Shown: in pieces, positions 44,794 to 56,947 of the stretch
Position numbering within the stretch: position 1 is the first letter of the stretch
Layout of the letters: the number at the start of each line of letters is the position of its first letter
Assembly (NCBI RefSeq): GCF_900105055.1
Contig: NZ_FNTA01000004.1
Location: 992,001-1,056,000, forward strand
DNA from: Amycolatopsis lurida
GTDB lineage: Bacteria; Actinomycetota; Actinomycetes; Mycobacteriales; Pseudonocardiaceae
Direction of reading: 5' to 3'
DNA: 64,000 bases
Position numbers and translations under genes: made by a program
Notes under the pieces: model-generated
Databases searched by the model: none
The model's input: the letters and a program-made list of their open reading frames with translations, nothing else
Told to the model about the DNA's origin: nothing

Positions 44794-44980
44794 GCGGCAT
44801 CCCGACGTCCTCGACCGCCGTTTCGGTCTCGCGCTCGCCCTCGCCAAGGCGGGCCAGGTCACCGAGGCGCTCTCGCTCTGGACCCTGCTGCTGGACGATT
44901 CGGTCGAGGTCCGCGGCGAACGGCACGGCGAAACCCGGAAGATCCGCGAGCAGCTCGCCTATTGGGGTACGCGGGAGTGA
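44741..44980 (+). other. Out-of-frame C-terminal TPR segment of the caspase-STAND protein
   Basis: Reading one base later than the main frame gives VVSEYRQLLDEARGRLSERH, then LALALAKAGQVTEALSLWTL and ending ETRKIREQLAYWGTRE. The pattern repeats that of the preceding TPR units, and the stop at 44978-44980 leaves three bases before the next gene. This is the natural end of the protein. It is lost from the product unless the C run is nine long or ribosomes or polymerase slip. Confidence 0.8.
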
Positions 44981-44983
44981 GCG

Positions 44984-46198
44984 GTGAGCGCACTGCGGAT
45001 CGCGCTCCTGACCTACCGCGGGAACCCGCGCAGCGGCGGTCAGGGCGTGTACGTCCGGCATCTGAGCCGCGAACTCGCCGCGCTGGGGCATCACGTCGAA
45101 GTGCTGTCCGGTCCTCCGTACCCGGAGGTGGATGACGGCGTGCGGCTGACGAAGATCCCGGGACTCGACCTGTTCGCGGAGCCGACTCCCTTCCGGACAC
45201 CGCGGCCGGGGGAACTGCGCGATCTGCCGTCCTGGGTGGAGTTCGTCGGCATGCGGCGCGGCGGCTTCCCCGAACCTCTCGCGTTCTCCCTGCGTGCCGC
45301 GCGCGCTCTCGCGAAACGCCGGGGCGAATTCGACATCGTCCACGACAATCAAGGGCTCGGCTACGGAATGCTCCATTGTGGACTGCCGACGATCGCCACC
45401 GTCCACCATCCGATCGCCGTGGACCGGGCGTTGAAGCTCGCCACCGTCACCGGGCACGACGCGGCACAGGTCAAGCGGTGGTACGGGTTTGTCGACATGC
45501 AGCACCGGGTCGCGCGGCGGCTGCCCACGCTGACGGTGTCGCGGGCGTCCCGTGCGGCCATCGGCCGGGAAATGGGCGTGCCGGAGGACCGGATCCACGT
45601 CGTCCCGCTCGCCGCCGACACCAGGATCTTCCGGCCGCGTCCCGAGATCCGGCGGGTCCCGGGACGGGTCGTGGCCACCGCCAGCGCGGACGAGCCGTTG
45701 AAGGGGCTCGATCAGCTCCTGTCGGCGTGGGAACGGATCGAGGGCGAACTGGTGATCGTCGGCAAACCGAAACCCGACGGCCCGGCGGCGCGGGCGCTCG
45801 CCCGGCTCGGCCCCAGCGCCGGCGTCCGCTTCGTCAGCGGGCTGACCGACGACGAACTCGCGCGGTTGCTCTGTTCCGCCGAAATCGCTTGTATACCCTC
45901 GTTGTTCGAGGGGTTCTCGCTCCCGGCCGCCGAGGCGATGGCCTGCGGGACGCCGGTCGTCGCGACGACCGGCGGGGCGCTTCCCGAGGTCGTCGGCGAC
46001 GCGGGGATCCTGGTGCCGCCGGGTGACGTACCGGCGCTCGCGGAAGCGCTCATCAAGGTCCTCGGCGACGAACACCTCCGCGCCGACCTCGCGGCCCGCG
46101 GCCTGGAGACGGCCGGAGCGCTGAGCTGGCGGCGCACCGCCGAGGAGACCGCGGCGTACTACCGGCGTGTTCTCGGCCGGGAGCGTGCGGGATGCTGA
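44984..46198 (+). CDS. Glycosyltransferase family 4 protein
   Basis: 404 residues, GT-B fold. The N-terminal domain starts RIALLTYRGNPRSGGQGVYV. The C-terminal domain has PSLFEGFSLPAAEAMACGTP with the ExxxxxxxE motif, then VVATTGGALPEVVGDAG. It uses a nucleotide sugar; acceptor unknown. GTG at 44984 has GGGAG seven bases upstream, inside the end of the caspase-STAND gene, and its stop overlaps the methyltransferase start by seven bases. All four genes from 41995 to 47855 appear to be one operon. Confidence 0.9.
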   Translation: MSALRIALLTYRGNPRSGGQGVYVRHLSRELAALGHHVEVLSGPPYPEVDDGVRLTKIPGLDLFAEPTPFRTPRPGELRDLPSWVEFVGMRRGGFPEPLAFSLRAARALAKRRGEFDIVHDNQGLGYGMLHCGLPTIATVHHPIAVDRALKLATVTGHDAAQVKRWYGFVDMQHRVARRLPTLTVSRASRAAIGREMGVPEDRIHVVPLAADTRIFRPRPEIRRVPGRVVATASADEPLKGLDQLLSAWERIEGELVIVGKPKPDGPAARALARLGPSAGVRFVSGLTDDELARLLCSAEIACIPSLFEGFSLPAAEAMACGTPVVATTGGALPEVVGDAGILVPPGDVPALAEALIKVLGDEHLRADLAARGLETAGALSWRRTAEETAAYYRRVLGRERAGC

Positions 46199-46899
46199 CC
46201 GTCGACTTCGGCCGGTTCCCCGTCGGCCCCGGGGACCGGGTGCTGGACCTCGGCTGCGGCGACGGCCGTCACGCCTACGAAGCGTACAAACGCGGCGCGG
46301 ACGTGGTCGCCGCCGACCTCGACGACATCGCGCTCAAACACGTGCGGGACATGTTCGCCAACCTGGCGCAGGCGGGTGAGGCTCCCGCCTCGGCTTCGGC
46401 GCTGGCCGTTCGCGCGGACGCCCTCCGGCTTCCGTTTCCGAGCGGTTCGTTCACGCGGGTGATCGTGGCCGAGACGCTGGAGCACATCCACGCCGACCGG
46501 ACGGTGCTCGCGGAGGCGAGCCGTGTGCTGGCGCCCGGCGGCAGGCTGGTGGCGACCGTGCCGCGCTGGTGGCCGGAGCGGATCTGCTGGCTGCTCTCGG
46601 ACGCGTATCACGAGGTCGAAGGCGGGCACATCCGGATCTACCGCCGCCGCGAACTGCTCGGCAAGCTCAGGGAAGCCGGGCTGTCGACGACCGGCGGCCA
46701 TCACGCGCACGCCCTGCACTCGCCGTACTGGTGGCTCAAATGCGCCGTCGGTCCCGACGAAGAGCACCGGCTCTGCGCGCTGTACCACCGGTTCCTGGTC
46801 TGGGACATCATGCGGAGTCCCCGGCCGGTGCGGTTCGCCGAGTGGGCGCTGAATCCAGTGCTCGGTAAGAGCCTCGTCGTCTACGCGCGCAAACCGTGA
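46192..46899 (+). CDS. Class I SAM-dependent methyltransferase
   Basis: 235 residues. Motif I is VLDLGCGDGRHAYEAYKRGA followed by VVAADLDDIALKHV. LRLPFPSGSFTRVIVAETLE and HIHADRTVLAEASRVLAPGG are the post-motifs of the Methyltransf_11 type. It lacks a signal peptide. Between a glycosyltransferase and a cyclase-like protein it may modify the same glycolipid or terpenoid. ATG at 46192 overlaps the upstream stop; its own stop overlaps the next start (GTGA). Confidence 0.92.
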   Translation: MLTVDFGRFPVGPGDRVLDLGCGDGRHAYEAYKRGADVVAADLDDIALKHVRDMFANLAQAGEAPASASALAVRADALRLPFPSGSFTRVIVAETLEHIHADRTVLAEASRVLAPGGRLVATVPRWWPERICWLLSDAYHEVEGGHIRIYRRRELLGKLREAGLSTTGGHHAHALHSPYWWLKCAVGPDEEHRLCALYHRFLVWDIMRSPRPVRFAEWALNPVLGKSLVVYARKP

Positions 46900-47855
46900 A
46901 GGCCACCGCCGCGACGATCGCGGCCGTGCAACGGCCGGACGGCGGGATCCCGTGGGAGACCGGTGGTCACCTCGACCCGTGGAACCATCTCGAAGCCGCC
47001 ATGGGCTTGGACGTCGCCGGGTTCGGGGCCGAGGCCGAAGCCGCCTACGACTGGCTGGTCCGGAACCAGCGTCTTGACGGATCCTGGGCGGCCCGGTACC
47101 ACGGCGGCGGAATCGACTTGTCCACTATGGACACGAACTTCACCGCCTACGTCGCGGTCGGGACCCGGCACCATTTCCTGCTGACCGGGGATCGCGCCTG
47201 GCTGGACCGGATGTGGCCCGTCGTGGACCGGGCCGTCGACGCCGTCCTGCGGCGACAGCAACCGTCGGGCGCCATCCCCTGGCGCGACGACCCCGGAATC
47301 CGGCTGGTCACGGGATGCAGCAGCATCCACCACGCGCTGACGCAGGCACTGGCGCTCGCGTCCATGGTGGGGCTTGACCGTCCACATTGGCTGGACGCGG
47401 CGCACCGGCTGCGGGCGGCCCTGGTCGGCGAGCCGCGGCTGTTCGCGGCGAAACCGCACGCGATGGACTGGTACTACCCGGTTCTGGGCTCTGTGGTGAC
47501 CGGCGCCGACGCCTCGGCGCGGCTGGCGGCGGGCTGGGACCGGTTCGTCGTACCCGGGCTGGGGGTGCGGTGCGTGCACCACGAGCCGTGGGTCACCGGT
47601 GGGGAGACCGCCGAACTGGCATTGACCCTCGCCGCCCGCGGAGACCGGGTCCGCGCGAGCGAACTCCTCGCGTGCCTTGCCCGGCTACGCCACGACGACG
47701 GCTCGTACTGGACCGGGTATCAGTGCGCGGACGGGGAATTCTGGCCGGACGAGCGCACCACGTGGACCTCGGGCGCCGTCCTCCTGGCGACCGCCGCACT
47801 CGATGGCGACCCGGCCACCTGCCAAGTCTTCGGCGAACAACCTCGTGAGTGGTAA
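46896..47855 (+). CDS. Prenyltransferase / squalene-cyclase-like alpha-toroid protein
   Basis: 319 residues built of repeated helical hairpins with QW-like motifs: AAVQRPDGGIPWETGG, VRNQRLDGSWAARYHGG, LRRQQPSGAIPWRDD and LRHDDGSYWTGYQCADGE. This is the alpha/alpha toroid of squalene cyclases and protein prenyltransferase beta subunits, but the DxDD cyclase acid is not seen, so a cyclase reaction is unproven. GTG at 46896 overlaps the methyltransferase stop. The stop codon (47853-47855) lies inside a 22-bp palindrome. Confidence 0.75.
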   Translation: MKATAATIAAVQRPDGGIPWETGGHLDPWNHLEAAMGLDVAGFGAEAEAAYDWLVRNQRLDGSWAARYHGGGIDLSTMDTNFTAYVAVGTRHHFLLTGDRAWLDRMWPVVDRAVDAVLRRQQPSGAIPWRDDPGIRLVTGCSSIHHALTQALALASMVGLDRPHWLDAAHRLRAALVGEPRLFAAKPHAMDWYYPVLGSVVTGADASARLAAGWDRFVVPGLGVRCVHHEPWVTGGETAELALTLAARGDRVRASELLACLARLRHDDGSYWTGYQCADGEFWPDERTTWTSGAVLLATAALDGDPATCQVFGEQPREW

Positions 47856-47887
47856 GGACGGTTAGAACCGTCCTTACCACTCACGAG
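47842..47887. repeat. Palindrome family B, copy 1
   Basis: Perfect 22-nt arms (47842-47863 and 47866-47887) around AG; the left arm begins CTCGTGAGTGGTAAGGACGG. It contains the stop codon of the cyclase-like gene and ends eight bases before the opposing whiA stop. The identical sequence recurs at 54603-54648. Confidence 0.92.
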
Positions 47888-47894
47888 AGTGACG

Positions 47895-48884
47895 TCAGGC
47901 CTCGTCTTCTTCGAGCATGTCCGGCGTGACCGCGGATTCGGTGTCCGGAATGCCTTGTTCCTTCGCCTTCTTGTCGGCCATCGCCAGCAGGCGGCGGATC
48001 CGGCCGGCGACGGCGTCCTTGGTCATCTGCGGCTCGGACAGCTGGCCCAGTTCTTCGAGCGAGGCCTGCCGGTTCGACAGGCGCAGTTTGCCCGCGGCGA
48101 GCAGGTGATCCGGCGCGGATTCGCCGAGGATGTCCAGCGCGCGCTCCACCCTGGCCGCCGCCGCGACGGCCGCGCGGGCCGACCGCCGCAGGTTCGCGTC
48201 GTCGAAGTTCGCGAGCCGGTTCGCGGTGGCGCGCACCTCGCGGCGCATCCGCCGCTCTTCCCAGGCGAGCACGCTCGTGTGCGCGCCGAGACGGGTCAGC
48301 AGCGCGCCGATCGCGTCACCGTCACGCACCACGACCCGGTCCGCGCCGCGGACCTCGCGCGACTTGGCCTGGATCCCCATCCGCCGGGCGGCACCGACGA
48401 GCGCCAGCGCGGCCTCGGGGCCGGGGCAGGTCACTTCGAGCGACGACGAGCGCCCGGGTTCGGTGAGCGAACCGTGCGCCAGGAACGCGCCCCGCCAGGC
48501 GGCTTCCGCGTCGGCGACGCCACCGGACACGACGGCGGCGGGCAGCCCGCGCACCGGACGGCCGCGCTGATCGATCAGGCCGGTCTGCCGCGCGAGCCCC
48601 TCGCCGTCCTTGACCACCCGGACGACGTACCGCGTGCCCTTGCGCAATCCGCTGGAAGAGATGACGTGGACGTCGGACTGGTGTCCGTACAGTTCGTGGA
48701 TCTCCTTGCGCAGCCGCCTCGCCACCGAACCGGTGTCGAGTTCGGCCTCCACCACGACGCGGCCGGCCACGATGTGCAGCCCGCCCGCGAATCGCAGCAT
48801 CGACGCGACCTCCGCGCGGCGCGGGCCGATCTTGGTGATCTCCAGCCGGCTCAGCTCGTCCTTCACGGCGGCGGTCATCGCCAT
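47895..48884 (-). CDS. whiA: Sporulation transcription regulator WhiA
   Basis: 329 residues. The N-terminal domain resembles a LAGLIDADG homing endonuclease ([41 protein letters not shown]). The C-terminal domain is a helix-turn-helix ([40 protein letters not shown]). WhiA works with WhiB at sporulation septation promoters in Streptomyces and is kept in non-sporulating actinobacteria. ATG at 48884 has GGAGG seven bases upstream. It is the last gene of uvrC-rapZ-yvcK-whiA. Confidence 0.97.
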   Translation of the reverse strand: MAMTAAVKDELSRLEITKIGPRRAEVASMLRFAGGLHIVAGRVVVEAELDTGSVARRLRKEIHELYGHQSDVHVISSSGLRKGTRYVVRVVKDGEGLARQTGLIDQRGRPVRGLPAAVVSGGVADAEAAWRGAFLAHGSLTEPGRSSSLEVTCPGPEAALALVGAARRMGIQAKSREVRGADRVVVRDGDAIGALLTRLGAHTSVLAWEERRMRREVRATANRLANFDDANLRRSARAAVAAAARVERALDILGESAPDHLLAAGKLRLSNRQASLEELGQLSEPQMTKDAVAGRIRRLLAMADKKAKEQGIPDTESAVTPDMLEEDEA

Positions 48885-49876
48885 CGCTGCCCCTCCATAC
48901 CTTCAGCTCCTCCCCCGGTGAGACCGAGAGCGTCCCGCATACAGCCCGCGAGCGCATCAGGATCATGCCGCCCCGTCACGACCGGGTCAGCCACCGCCCC
49001 CAGCAACGCCCGCGCGCCCAGTCTCCCGGCAGCGTCTCGCAACCGGGCTGGTGAGGGCACCGAGTCACGGTCCGCGATGACCGCGTCCACCCGCAATTCC
49101 GGGGCGTGTTCGAAGAGTACGTCCAAATGCTTCTCCGGCGAGAACCCCGCCGTCTCCCCCGGTTGGGGGATCAGATTGAGGATCACGACCTTCGTGGCGT
49201 CCGTTCGGAGCAACGCGTCGTGCAGATCCGGTACCAGCAGATGGGGCAGCACACTGGTGAACCACGACCCCGGGCCGAGGAACACCACGTCCGCGTCGAG
49301 CACCGCCTCGATCGCCTCGGCGCAGCCGCGCGGCGGCCGATCGGCCTGGCCGGACGGATGCAGGCTGATCCGGTGCACCTGCCCCGGGGTCGTCGCCACC
49401 GCCACCTGACCGCGGATCCGCCGGACCGCCTCGGGATTCTCGGCGTCCAGCCCCGAAACCTCCCCCTGGATCTCCAGCGGTTCGGGTGACATCGGCAGGA
49501 CGCGCCCGGAGATGCCCATGAGCCTGCTCGCCTCGTCGAGCGCGGCGACCGGATCACCGAGCACTTCGAACAGCCCGGCCAGCAACAGGTTCCCGACCGC
49601 GTGCCCGGCGAGCGCGCCGTCGCCGCCGAAACGATGCTGGAACACCTCCGCCCACAGGGTCCCGCCGTCTTCGGCGGCGAACGCGGCGAAGGCCTGCCGC
49701 AGGTCGCCCGGCGGCAGCAGCCCGAGTTCCCGGCGCAGCCTGCCGGAGGAGCCCCCGTCGTCCGCGACGGTGACCACGGCGGTGACCTGCGAGGTCACCC
49801 GGCGCAACGCGGTGAGGGTGGCGTGCAGGCCGTGCCCGCCCCCCAGTGCGACCGCGCGCGGATCACTCGCGGCCAA
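48875..49876 (-). CDS. yvcK: YvcK-type gluconeogenesis factor (CofD-like UDP-sugar binding protein)
   Basis: 333 residues. [19 protein letters not shown] and [20 protein letters not shown] then [13 protein letters not shown] are the family signatures, and [19 protein letters not shown] is the central strand. In other bacteria YvcK binds UDP-sugars and sets the flux to cell-wall precursors. The only in-frame start giving a full N-terminus is TTG at 49876, 14 bases inside the rapZ end. The 3' end overlaps whiA by ten bases. Confidence 0.93.
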   Translation of the reverse strand: MAASDPRAVALGGGHGLHATLTALRRVTSQVTAVVTVADDGGSSGRLRRELGLLPPGDLRQAFAAFAAEDGGTLWAEVFQHRFGGDGALAGHAVGNLLLAGLFEVLGDPVAALDEASRLMGISGRVLPMSPEPLEIQGEVSGLDAENPEAVRRIRGQVAVATTPGQVHRISLHPSGQADRPPRGCAEAIEAVLDADVVFLGPGSWFTSVLPHLLVPDLHDALLRTDATKVVILNLIPQPGETAGFSPEKHLDVLFEHAPELRVDAVIADRDSVPSPARLRDAAGRLGARALLGAVADPVVTGRHDPDALAGCMRDALGLTGGGAEGMEGQRWR

Positions 49877-50774
49877 GGTCGCGGTGCACCACCTTCACGG
49901 CCATACCGTCCTCATTGGACAGACGCTGGGCGAGTTCCTCGGAAATGGCGACGCTGCGGTGCTTCCCGCCCGTGCAGCCGACGGCCAGCGTCAGGTACCG
50001 CTTGCCTTCACGCTTGTAGCCCGCGCCGATCAGGCGCAGCAGCTGGTGGTAGCGGTCGAGGAACTCGTCCGCGCCTTCCTGGCTGAGCACGTAGTTGCGG
50101 ACCTCGCCTTCGAGACCGGTGTGGTCGCGCAGTTCCGGGATCCAGAACGGGTTCGGCAGGAACCGGACGTCCATCACCAGGTCGGCGTCCATCGGCAGGC
50201 CGTACTTGTAGCCGAACGACAGCACGGTGACGCGGGTCTGCGTGCTCGCCTCGGAACCGAAGGCGTCCTCGATCTTGGCGCGCAGGTCGTGCACCGAAAG
50301 CGACGACGTGTCGAGCACGAGGTCGGCCTCCTCCCGCAGCGGCTCCAGGAGCGTGCGCTCGGCGGTGATGCCGTCGGCGAGCCTGCCGTCGCCCTGCATC
50401 GGGTGACCGCGGCGGACGGCCTCGAACCGGCGCACCAGCACCGCGTCGGTGGCCTCCAGGAACAGGACGCGCGGCTTGTACCCGCGAGCGTCGAGGTCCT
50501 TGATGACCGACGCCAGGTCGTCGGTGAACGCGCGCGAGCGCACGTCCATCACCACGGCGACCTTGGTGATCGCGCCCCGCGCCTGCGCGCCGAGCTCGAC
50601 CATGGTGGCGATCAGTTCGGGCGGCAGGTTGTCCACCACGAACCAGCCCAGATCCTCCAGGCATTTCGCGGCGGTGCTGCGGCCGGCGCCGGACAGACCG
50701 GAAACGACCGCGACCTCCATCCCCGAACCGCGGCCTTCTTCTTGCGCACTCACGATGGTCCCTTCACCGGTCAC
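49863..50774 (-). CDS. rapZ: RNase adapter protein RapZ / YvcJ nucleotide-binding protein
   Basis: 303 residues. Walker A is [20 protein letters not shown], with arginine where lysine is usual (GAGRS). [11 protein letters not shown] and [12 protein letters not shown] are in the kinase-like half. The C-terminal half has [20 protein letters not shown] then [20 protein letters not shown], the metabolite- and RNA-binding part. GTG at 50774 overlaps the uvrC stop (GTGA); an ATG 18 codons later (MEVAVVSG) is an alternative start. Confidence 0.94.
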   Translation of the reverse strand: MTGEGTIVSAQEEGRGSGMEVAVVSGLSGAGRSTAAKCLEDLGWFVVDNLPPELIATMVELGAQARGAITKVAVVMDVRSRAFTDDLASVIKDLDARGYKPRVLFLEATDAVLVRRFEAVRRGHPMQGDGRLADGITAERTLLEPLREEADLVLDTSSLSVHDLRAKIEDAFGSEASTQTRVTVLSFGYKYGLPMDADLVMDVRFLPNPFWIPELRDHTGLEGEVRNYVLSQEGADEFLDRYHQLLRLIGAGYKREGKRYLTLAVGCTGGKHRSVAISEELAQRLSNEDGMAVKVVHRDLGRE

Positions 50775-52729
50775 GAACTGGACTCCCCCGCCGTCTGCGG
50801 CTGCTCCCCTGCGAGTGCCGCGACGACCGCTTCGGCGGTGCGCCTGCCGAAGCCGGGCACCGCCTCGATCTCCTCTATCCGCGCTTCGCGGAGTTTCTTC
50901 ACCGAGCCGAAGTGCTTGATCAGCGCGGTACGGCGAGCCTGCCCCAGCCCGGGCACGCCGTCCAAAGCGGACACCTGCATCCGCTTGGACCGCTTCTCCC
51001 GGTGGTACCGGATGGCGAAGCGGTGCGCCTCGTCACGCAGCCGCTGCAACAGGTACAGCGCGTCGGAGGTGCGCGGCAGGATCACCGGATCGGGATCGCC
51101 CGGGAGCCACACCTCCTCCAGCCGCTTCGCCAGGCCGACCACGGCGACGTCGGTGACACCCAGTTCGGAGAGGACGTCCGCGGCGGCGGTGGCCTGCGGG
51201 CCCGCGCCGTCGACGACGAGCAGGTTCGGCGCGTACGCGAACTTGCGCGGCTTGCCGGTCTCCGGGTCGATGCCCGGACGGTCCGGATCGACCTCGGCAC
51301 CCTCGGCGTTTTCCTTGAGGTAGCGGTAAAAGCGGCGGCGGACGACCTCGGCGATCGAGGCGACGTCGCCTTCTTCCGCGGCCTCGCGCAACGCGAAACG
51401 CCGGTACTCGGACTTGCGCGGAATGCCGTCCTCGAACACCACGAGCGACGCCACCACGTCACTGCCCTGGATATGGCTGATGTCGACGCATTCGATGCGC
51501 AGCGGCGCGGTTTCCAGCGCCAGGTAATCCTGCAGTTCCGCCAGCGCGGCCGAGCGGGCGGTGAGGTCGCCCGCACGGCGCAGTTTGTGCTGAGTGAACG
51601 CCTCGCCGGCGTTGCGTGTCACGGTCTCCGCGAGCGCGCGCTTGTCCCCGCGCTGCGGCACCCGCAGGCTCACCCTCGACCCCCGCAGCCCGGAAAGCCA
51701 TTCGCCGAGCGCTTCCGCGTCGGCGGGCAACTCGGGCACGAGGACTTCGCGCGGCACCGGCGACCCGAGGTCGGGGTCGTCCGCGCGTTCGGCCTCCTCA
51801 CCGTAGAACTGCGTGAGGAAATGGTCGACGAGGTCCTTGACGTCCATCTCTTCGGCCTTGTCGATCACCCAGCCGCGCTGGCCGCGGACCCGGCCGCCGC
51901 GCACGTGGAAGACCTGGACGGCGGCTTCGAGTTCGTCGTGGGCGAAGGCGACGACGTCGGCGTCGGTGCCGTCGCCGAGCACGACGGCCTGCTTCTCCAT
52001 GGCGCGCCGCAACGCGCCGAGGTCGTCGCGCAGCCGGGCCGCGCGCTCGAACTCCAGCTCTTCGGACGCGGCCGCCATTTCCTGTTCCAGGCGGCGGATC
52101 AGCGCGTCGGTGCGGCCGGCGAGGAAGTCGCAGAAATCCTCGACGATCGCGCGGTGTTCGTCGGCGGAGACCTTGCCGACGCACGGCGCGGAGCATTTGC
52201 CGATGTAGCCGAGCAGGCAGGGCCTGCCGATCTGGCCGTGCCGTTTGAAGACGCCCGCCGAGCAGGTGCGCGCCGGGAAGACCCGGAGCAGCAGGTCGAG
52301 CGTTTCGCGGATGGCCCAGGCGTGCGCGTACGGACCGAAATACCGCACGCCCTTCTTGCGCGCGCCGCGATAGACGTGCAGGCGCGGGAACTCCTCGTTC
52401 ATCGTGACGGCGAGGACCGGATAGCTCTTGTCGTCCCGGTAGCGGACGTTGAACCGCGGGTCGAACTCCTTGATCCAGTTGTATTCCAGCTGGAGCGCCT
52501 CGACCTCGGTGCTCACCACGGTCCACTCGACGCTCGCCGCCGTCGTCACCATCTGGCGGGTGCGCGGGTGCAAGCCCGTGATGTCGGCGAAGTACGAGTT
52601 CAGCCTGCTGCGGAGGCTTTTCGCCTTGCCGACGTAGATGACCCTCTTCGTGGCGTCACGAAATTTGTACACGCCAGGGGCGTCCGGGATGCTCCCCGGC
52701 GAGGGACGGTAGGTGGTCGGGTCAGCCAC
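50771..52729 (-). CDS. uvrC: Excinuclease ABC subunit C
   Basis: 652 residues. The GIY-YIG nuclease is at the N-terminus ([31 protein letters not shown]). Next come a Cys-rich block ([17 protein letters not shown]), a UVR domain ([20 protein letters not shown]), the RNase H-like second nuclease ([20 protein letters not shown]) and a C-terminal helix-hairpin-helix pair. It makes both incisions at lesions marked by UvrAB. GTG at 52729 is seven nt from TAGGCT, so the operon message is likely leaderless; earlier in-frame starts lack homology. Confidence 0.97.
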   Translation of the reverse strand: MADPTTYRPSPGSIPDAPGVYKFRDATKRVIYVGKAKSLRSRLNSYFADITGLHPRTRQMVTTAASVEWTVVSTEVEALQLEYNWIKEFDPRFNVRYRDDKSYPVLAVTMNEEFPRLHVYRGARKKGVRYFGPYAHAWAIRETLDLLLRVFPARTCSAGVFKRHGQIGRPCLLGYIGKCSAPCVGKVSADEHRAIVEDFCDFLAGRTDALIRRLEQEMAAASEELEFERAARLRDDLGALRRAMEKQAVVLGDGTDADVVAFAHDELEAAVQVFHVRGGRVRGQRGWVIDKAEEMDVKDLVDHFLTQFYGEEAERADDPDLGSPVPREVLVPELPADAEALGEWLSGLRGSRVSLRVPQRGDKRALAETVTRNAGEAFTQHKLRRAGDLTARSAALAELQDYLALETAPLRIECVDISHIQGSDVVASLVVFEDGIPRKSEYRRFALREAAEEGDVASIAEVVRRRFYRYLKENAEGAEVDPDRPGIDPETGKPRKFAYAPNLLVVDGAGPQATAAADVLSELGVTDVAVVGLAKRLEEVWLPGDPDPVILPRTSDALYLLQRLRDEAHRFAIRYHREKRSKRMQVSALDGVPGLGQARRTALIKHFGSVKKLREARIEEIEAVPGFGRRTAEAVVAALAGEQPQTAGESSS

Positions 52730-52736
52730 GCCGCCA

Positions 52737-52742
52737 AGCCTA
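52737..52742 (-). promoter_or_regulatory. -10 element TAGGCT, leaderless promoter of uvrC-rapZ-yvcK-whiA
   Basis: TAGGCT on the minus strand, seven nt (TGGCGGC), then GTG at 52729. No -35 recognised. Confidence 0.55.
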
Positions 52743-52967
52743 TGGGGCACCACCGACAGTCTTGCGAGCCCCCATGCTCTAGCCCTCATTCGAGTGGCGC
52801 CTACCACGATGCGGTCCGTATTTCATTACGTATACCGACCTAAGTCGGGTCTTCGGCCGGATCCGACGTTCGTTGGTTCCTATCGGGTGAACCGGGTGAT
52901 TACTTTCCGTCCCAGTTCCACTTCACTCGGTTCTTCGTCAGATGACGCTCGAAAGGACTCCTGCACC

Positions 52968-53705
52968 GTGAGCCGTCTTCGTACGCTGGGCGCCGCCACC
53001 CTCGCCGCCGCAGCCCTCACCATGACCGCCGGCGCGGTCGCCTCCGCGGGCACCCCCACCGGTGTCCAGCCCAACATCGTGGGCGGCGGCACCGCCCCCA
53101 CCGTGAGCTGGGGCGCCCAGATCTACGTCAACACCCCGGGCCGTCAGTGGGACGGGTTCAACTGCTCCGGCAGCGTCATCGCCCAGCGCTGGGTCCTGAC
53201 CGCCAAGCACTGCCTCGACTCCGACGGCAGCGGCATGCGGGTCCGCGTCGGCAGCAACCAGCTCCAGGGCGGCCGTGAGATCGCGGTCGACCGCAAGGTG
53301 TCCTCGCCGAACGGCGCCGACATCTCGCTGCTGCACCTGGCCTCCGACGCCGGTGTCACGCCGATCAGCCTCACCAGCTCGAACCCGCCGGTCGGCAGCA
53401 CCAACCAGCTCTACGGCTGGGGCCGCGAGACCCCGACCGGCCCGCCCGCCTCGGCGCTGAAGGTCGCCAACGTGCGCGTCACCGGTACCTCGCGCGACGC
53501 CTACGGCGGCCCGGCCATCCAGAGCGTCGGCATCAACGGTTCGGCGTGGAAGGGCGACTCGGGCGGCCCCCAGGTCTACAACGGCGTCCAGGTCGGTGTC
53601 GCTTCGACCGTGCAGAACCAGAGCGGCTCGAACATCCGCGGCACCAACAACTACGGCAGCGTCGCTTCGGCACGCTCCTGGATCCGTACGACCACCGGGG
53701 TCTGA
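52968..53705 (+). CDS. Secreted S1-family serine protease
   Basis: 245 residues. A signal peptide covers about 1-27 (TLGAATLAAAALTMTAGAVA). A short propeptide precedes IVGGGTAP, the chymotrypsin-fold start. The triad is His81 (LTAKHCL), Asp118 (NGADISLL) and Ser198 (GDSGGPQ). The position matching trypsin Asp189 is Ser (GSAWKGDSGG), so Lys/Arg specificity is not expected; a chymotrypsin- or elastase-like preference is more likely. The GTG at 52968 has AAAGGA ten bases upstream. The 238 bp before it carry no gene. A strong hairpin terminator follows. Confidence 0.93.
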   Translation: MSRLRTLGAATLAAAALTMTAGAVASAGTPTGVQPNIVGGGTAPTVSWGAQIYVNTPGRQWDGFNCSGSVIAQRWVLTAKHCLDSDGSGMRVRVGSNQLQGGREIAVDRKVSSPNGADISLLHLASDAGVTPISLTSSNPPVGSTNQLYGWGRETPTGPPASALKVANVRVTGTSRDAYGGPAIQSVGINGSAWKGDSGGPQVYNGVQVGVASTVQNQSGSNIRGTNNYGSVASARSWIRTTTGV

Positions 53706-53719
53706 CCTCCACCCCGGCC

Positions 53720-53761
53720 GGGCCCCTGTCGCGACGTGATCCGCCGCGACAGGGGCCCTTT
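53720..53761 (+). terminator. Hairpin terminator after the serine protease
   Basis: GGGCCCCTGTCGCG (53720-53733) pairs over 14 bp with 53745-53758, followed by TTT. Likely intrinsic terminator. Confidence 0.78.
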
Positions 53762-53800
53762 CACGTCAGGGTGTCGGTGGGATGTGGGACGCTCGCGGGC

Positions 53801-54580
53801 ATGCGGATCGCGACCTGGAACGTGAACTCGATCGGGCCCCGGCTGCCGAGGGTGCTGGACTGGCTCGGCTCGGTACAGCCGGACGTGCTGTGCCTGCAGG
53901 AACTCAAATGCGGCACCGACGCCTTCCCCTTCGAGGCCGTGAAGGAACTGGGCTACGAGACGGCCGCGTACGGCATCGGGCGCTGGAACGGCGTCGCGAT
54001 CGTGTCCCGCGTCGGTCTGGACGACGTGACACGGGGCCTGACCGGCGAGCCCACCTTCGAGGACAAGGCCGACGCGCGGGCCATCGGCGCCACCTGCGGC
54101 GGGCTGCGGCTGTGGTCGGTGTACGTGCCGAACGGGCGTGACCTGGAGAACCCGCACTACGGCTACAAACTGGCCTGGCTTTCGGCGCTGGAGGCGACCG
54201 TGCGGGAGGAACAGGCGCGCGGGCTGCCGTTCGCGGTGCTCGGCGACTTCAACATCGCGCCGACCGACGCGGACGTGTGGGACATCGGCCTGTTCGCCGA
54301 GTCGACGCACGTGACCGAGCCGGAGCGGAAGGCGCTCGCCGCGCTGCGCGACCTCGGGCTGTCGGACGTGTTCCCGAGGCCGCTGAAGTACGACCACCCG
54401 TTCACGTACTGGGATTACCGGGCGGGGAACTTCCCCAACAACAAGGGAATGCGGATCGACCTCGTGTACGCCGACGCCGTCGTGGCCGGCGCGGTGACGG
54501 ATTCCTATGTGGACCGTGAGGCGCGGAAGGGGAAGGGGCCCTCGGACCACGCGCCGATCGTGGTGGATCTTTCGCTCTGA
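53801..54580 (+). CDS. xth: Exodeoxyribonuclease III family protein
   Basis: 259 residues, exonuclease-endonuclease-phosphatase fold. RIATWNVNSIGPRLPRVLDW, then VLCLQELKCG (metal-binding Glu), VLGDFNIAPTDADVW and GPSDHAPIVVDL (catalytic Asp-His) are complete. It is expected to act at abasic sites and 3' ends in base-excision repair. ATG at 53801 has no ribosome site; GACGCT seven nt upstream may be a weak -10 for a leaderless message. It is convergent with the rib operon. Confidence 0.94.
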   Translation: MRIATWNVNSIGPRLPRVLDWLGSVQPDVLCLQELKCGTDAFPFEAVKELGYETAAYGIGRWNGVAIVSRVGLDDVTRGLTGEPTFEDKADARAIGATCGGLRLWSVYVPNGRDLENPHYGYKLAWLSALEATVREEQARGLPFAVLGDFNIAPTDADVWDIGLFAESTHVTEPERKALAALRDLGLSDVFPRPLKYDHPFTYWDYRAGNFPNNKGMRIDLVYADAVVAGAVTDSYVDREARKGKGPSDHAPIVVDLSL

Positions 54581-54602
54581 GCGGTGGCGTGGTGGGTCCA
54601 GT

Positions 54603-54648
54603 CTCGTGAGTGGTAAGGACGGTTAGAACCGTCCTTACCACTCACGAG
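54603..54648. repeat. Palindrome family B, copy 2
   Basis: Arms 54603-54624 and 54627-54648, perfect and identical to the copy at 47842-47887. It lies between convergent xth and the PH-domain gene, ending three bases before the latter's stop codon. Confidence 0.92.
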
Positions 54649-54651
54649 AGG

Positions 54652-56943
<2,292 letters not shown>

Positions 56944-56947
<4 letters not shown>

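Noticed and set aside
44984..47855. Secondary-metabolite gene cluster
   Set aside because: Only a glycosyltransferase, methyltransferase and toroid protein are present; there is no polyketide, peptide or confirmed terpene synthase core.
53801..54580. Start of xth further upstream
   Set aside because: The ATG at 53801 begins exactly at the conserved RIATWNVNS strand, and the region before it contains the protease terminator.
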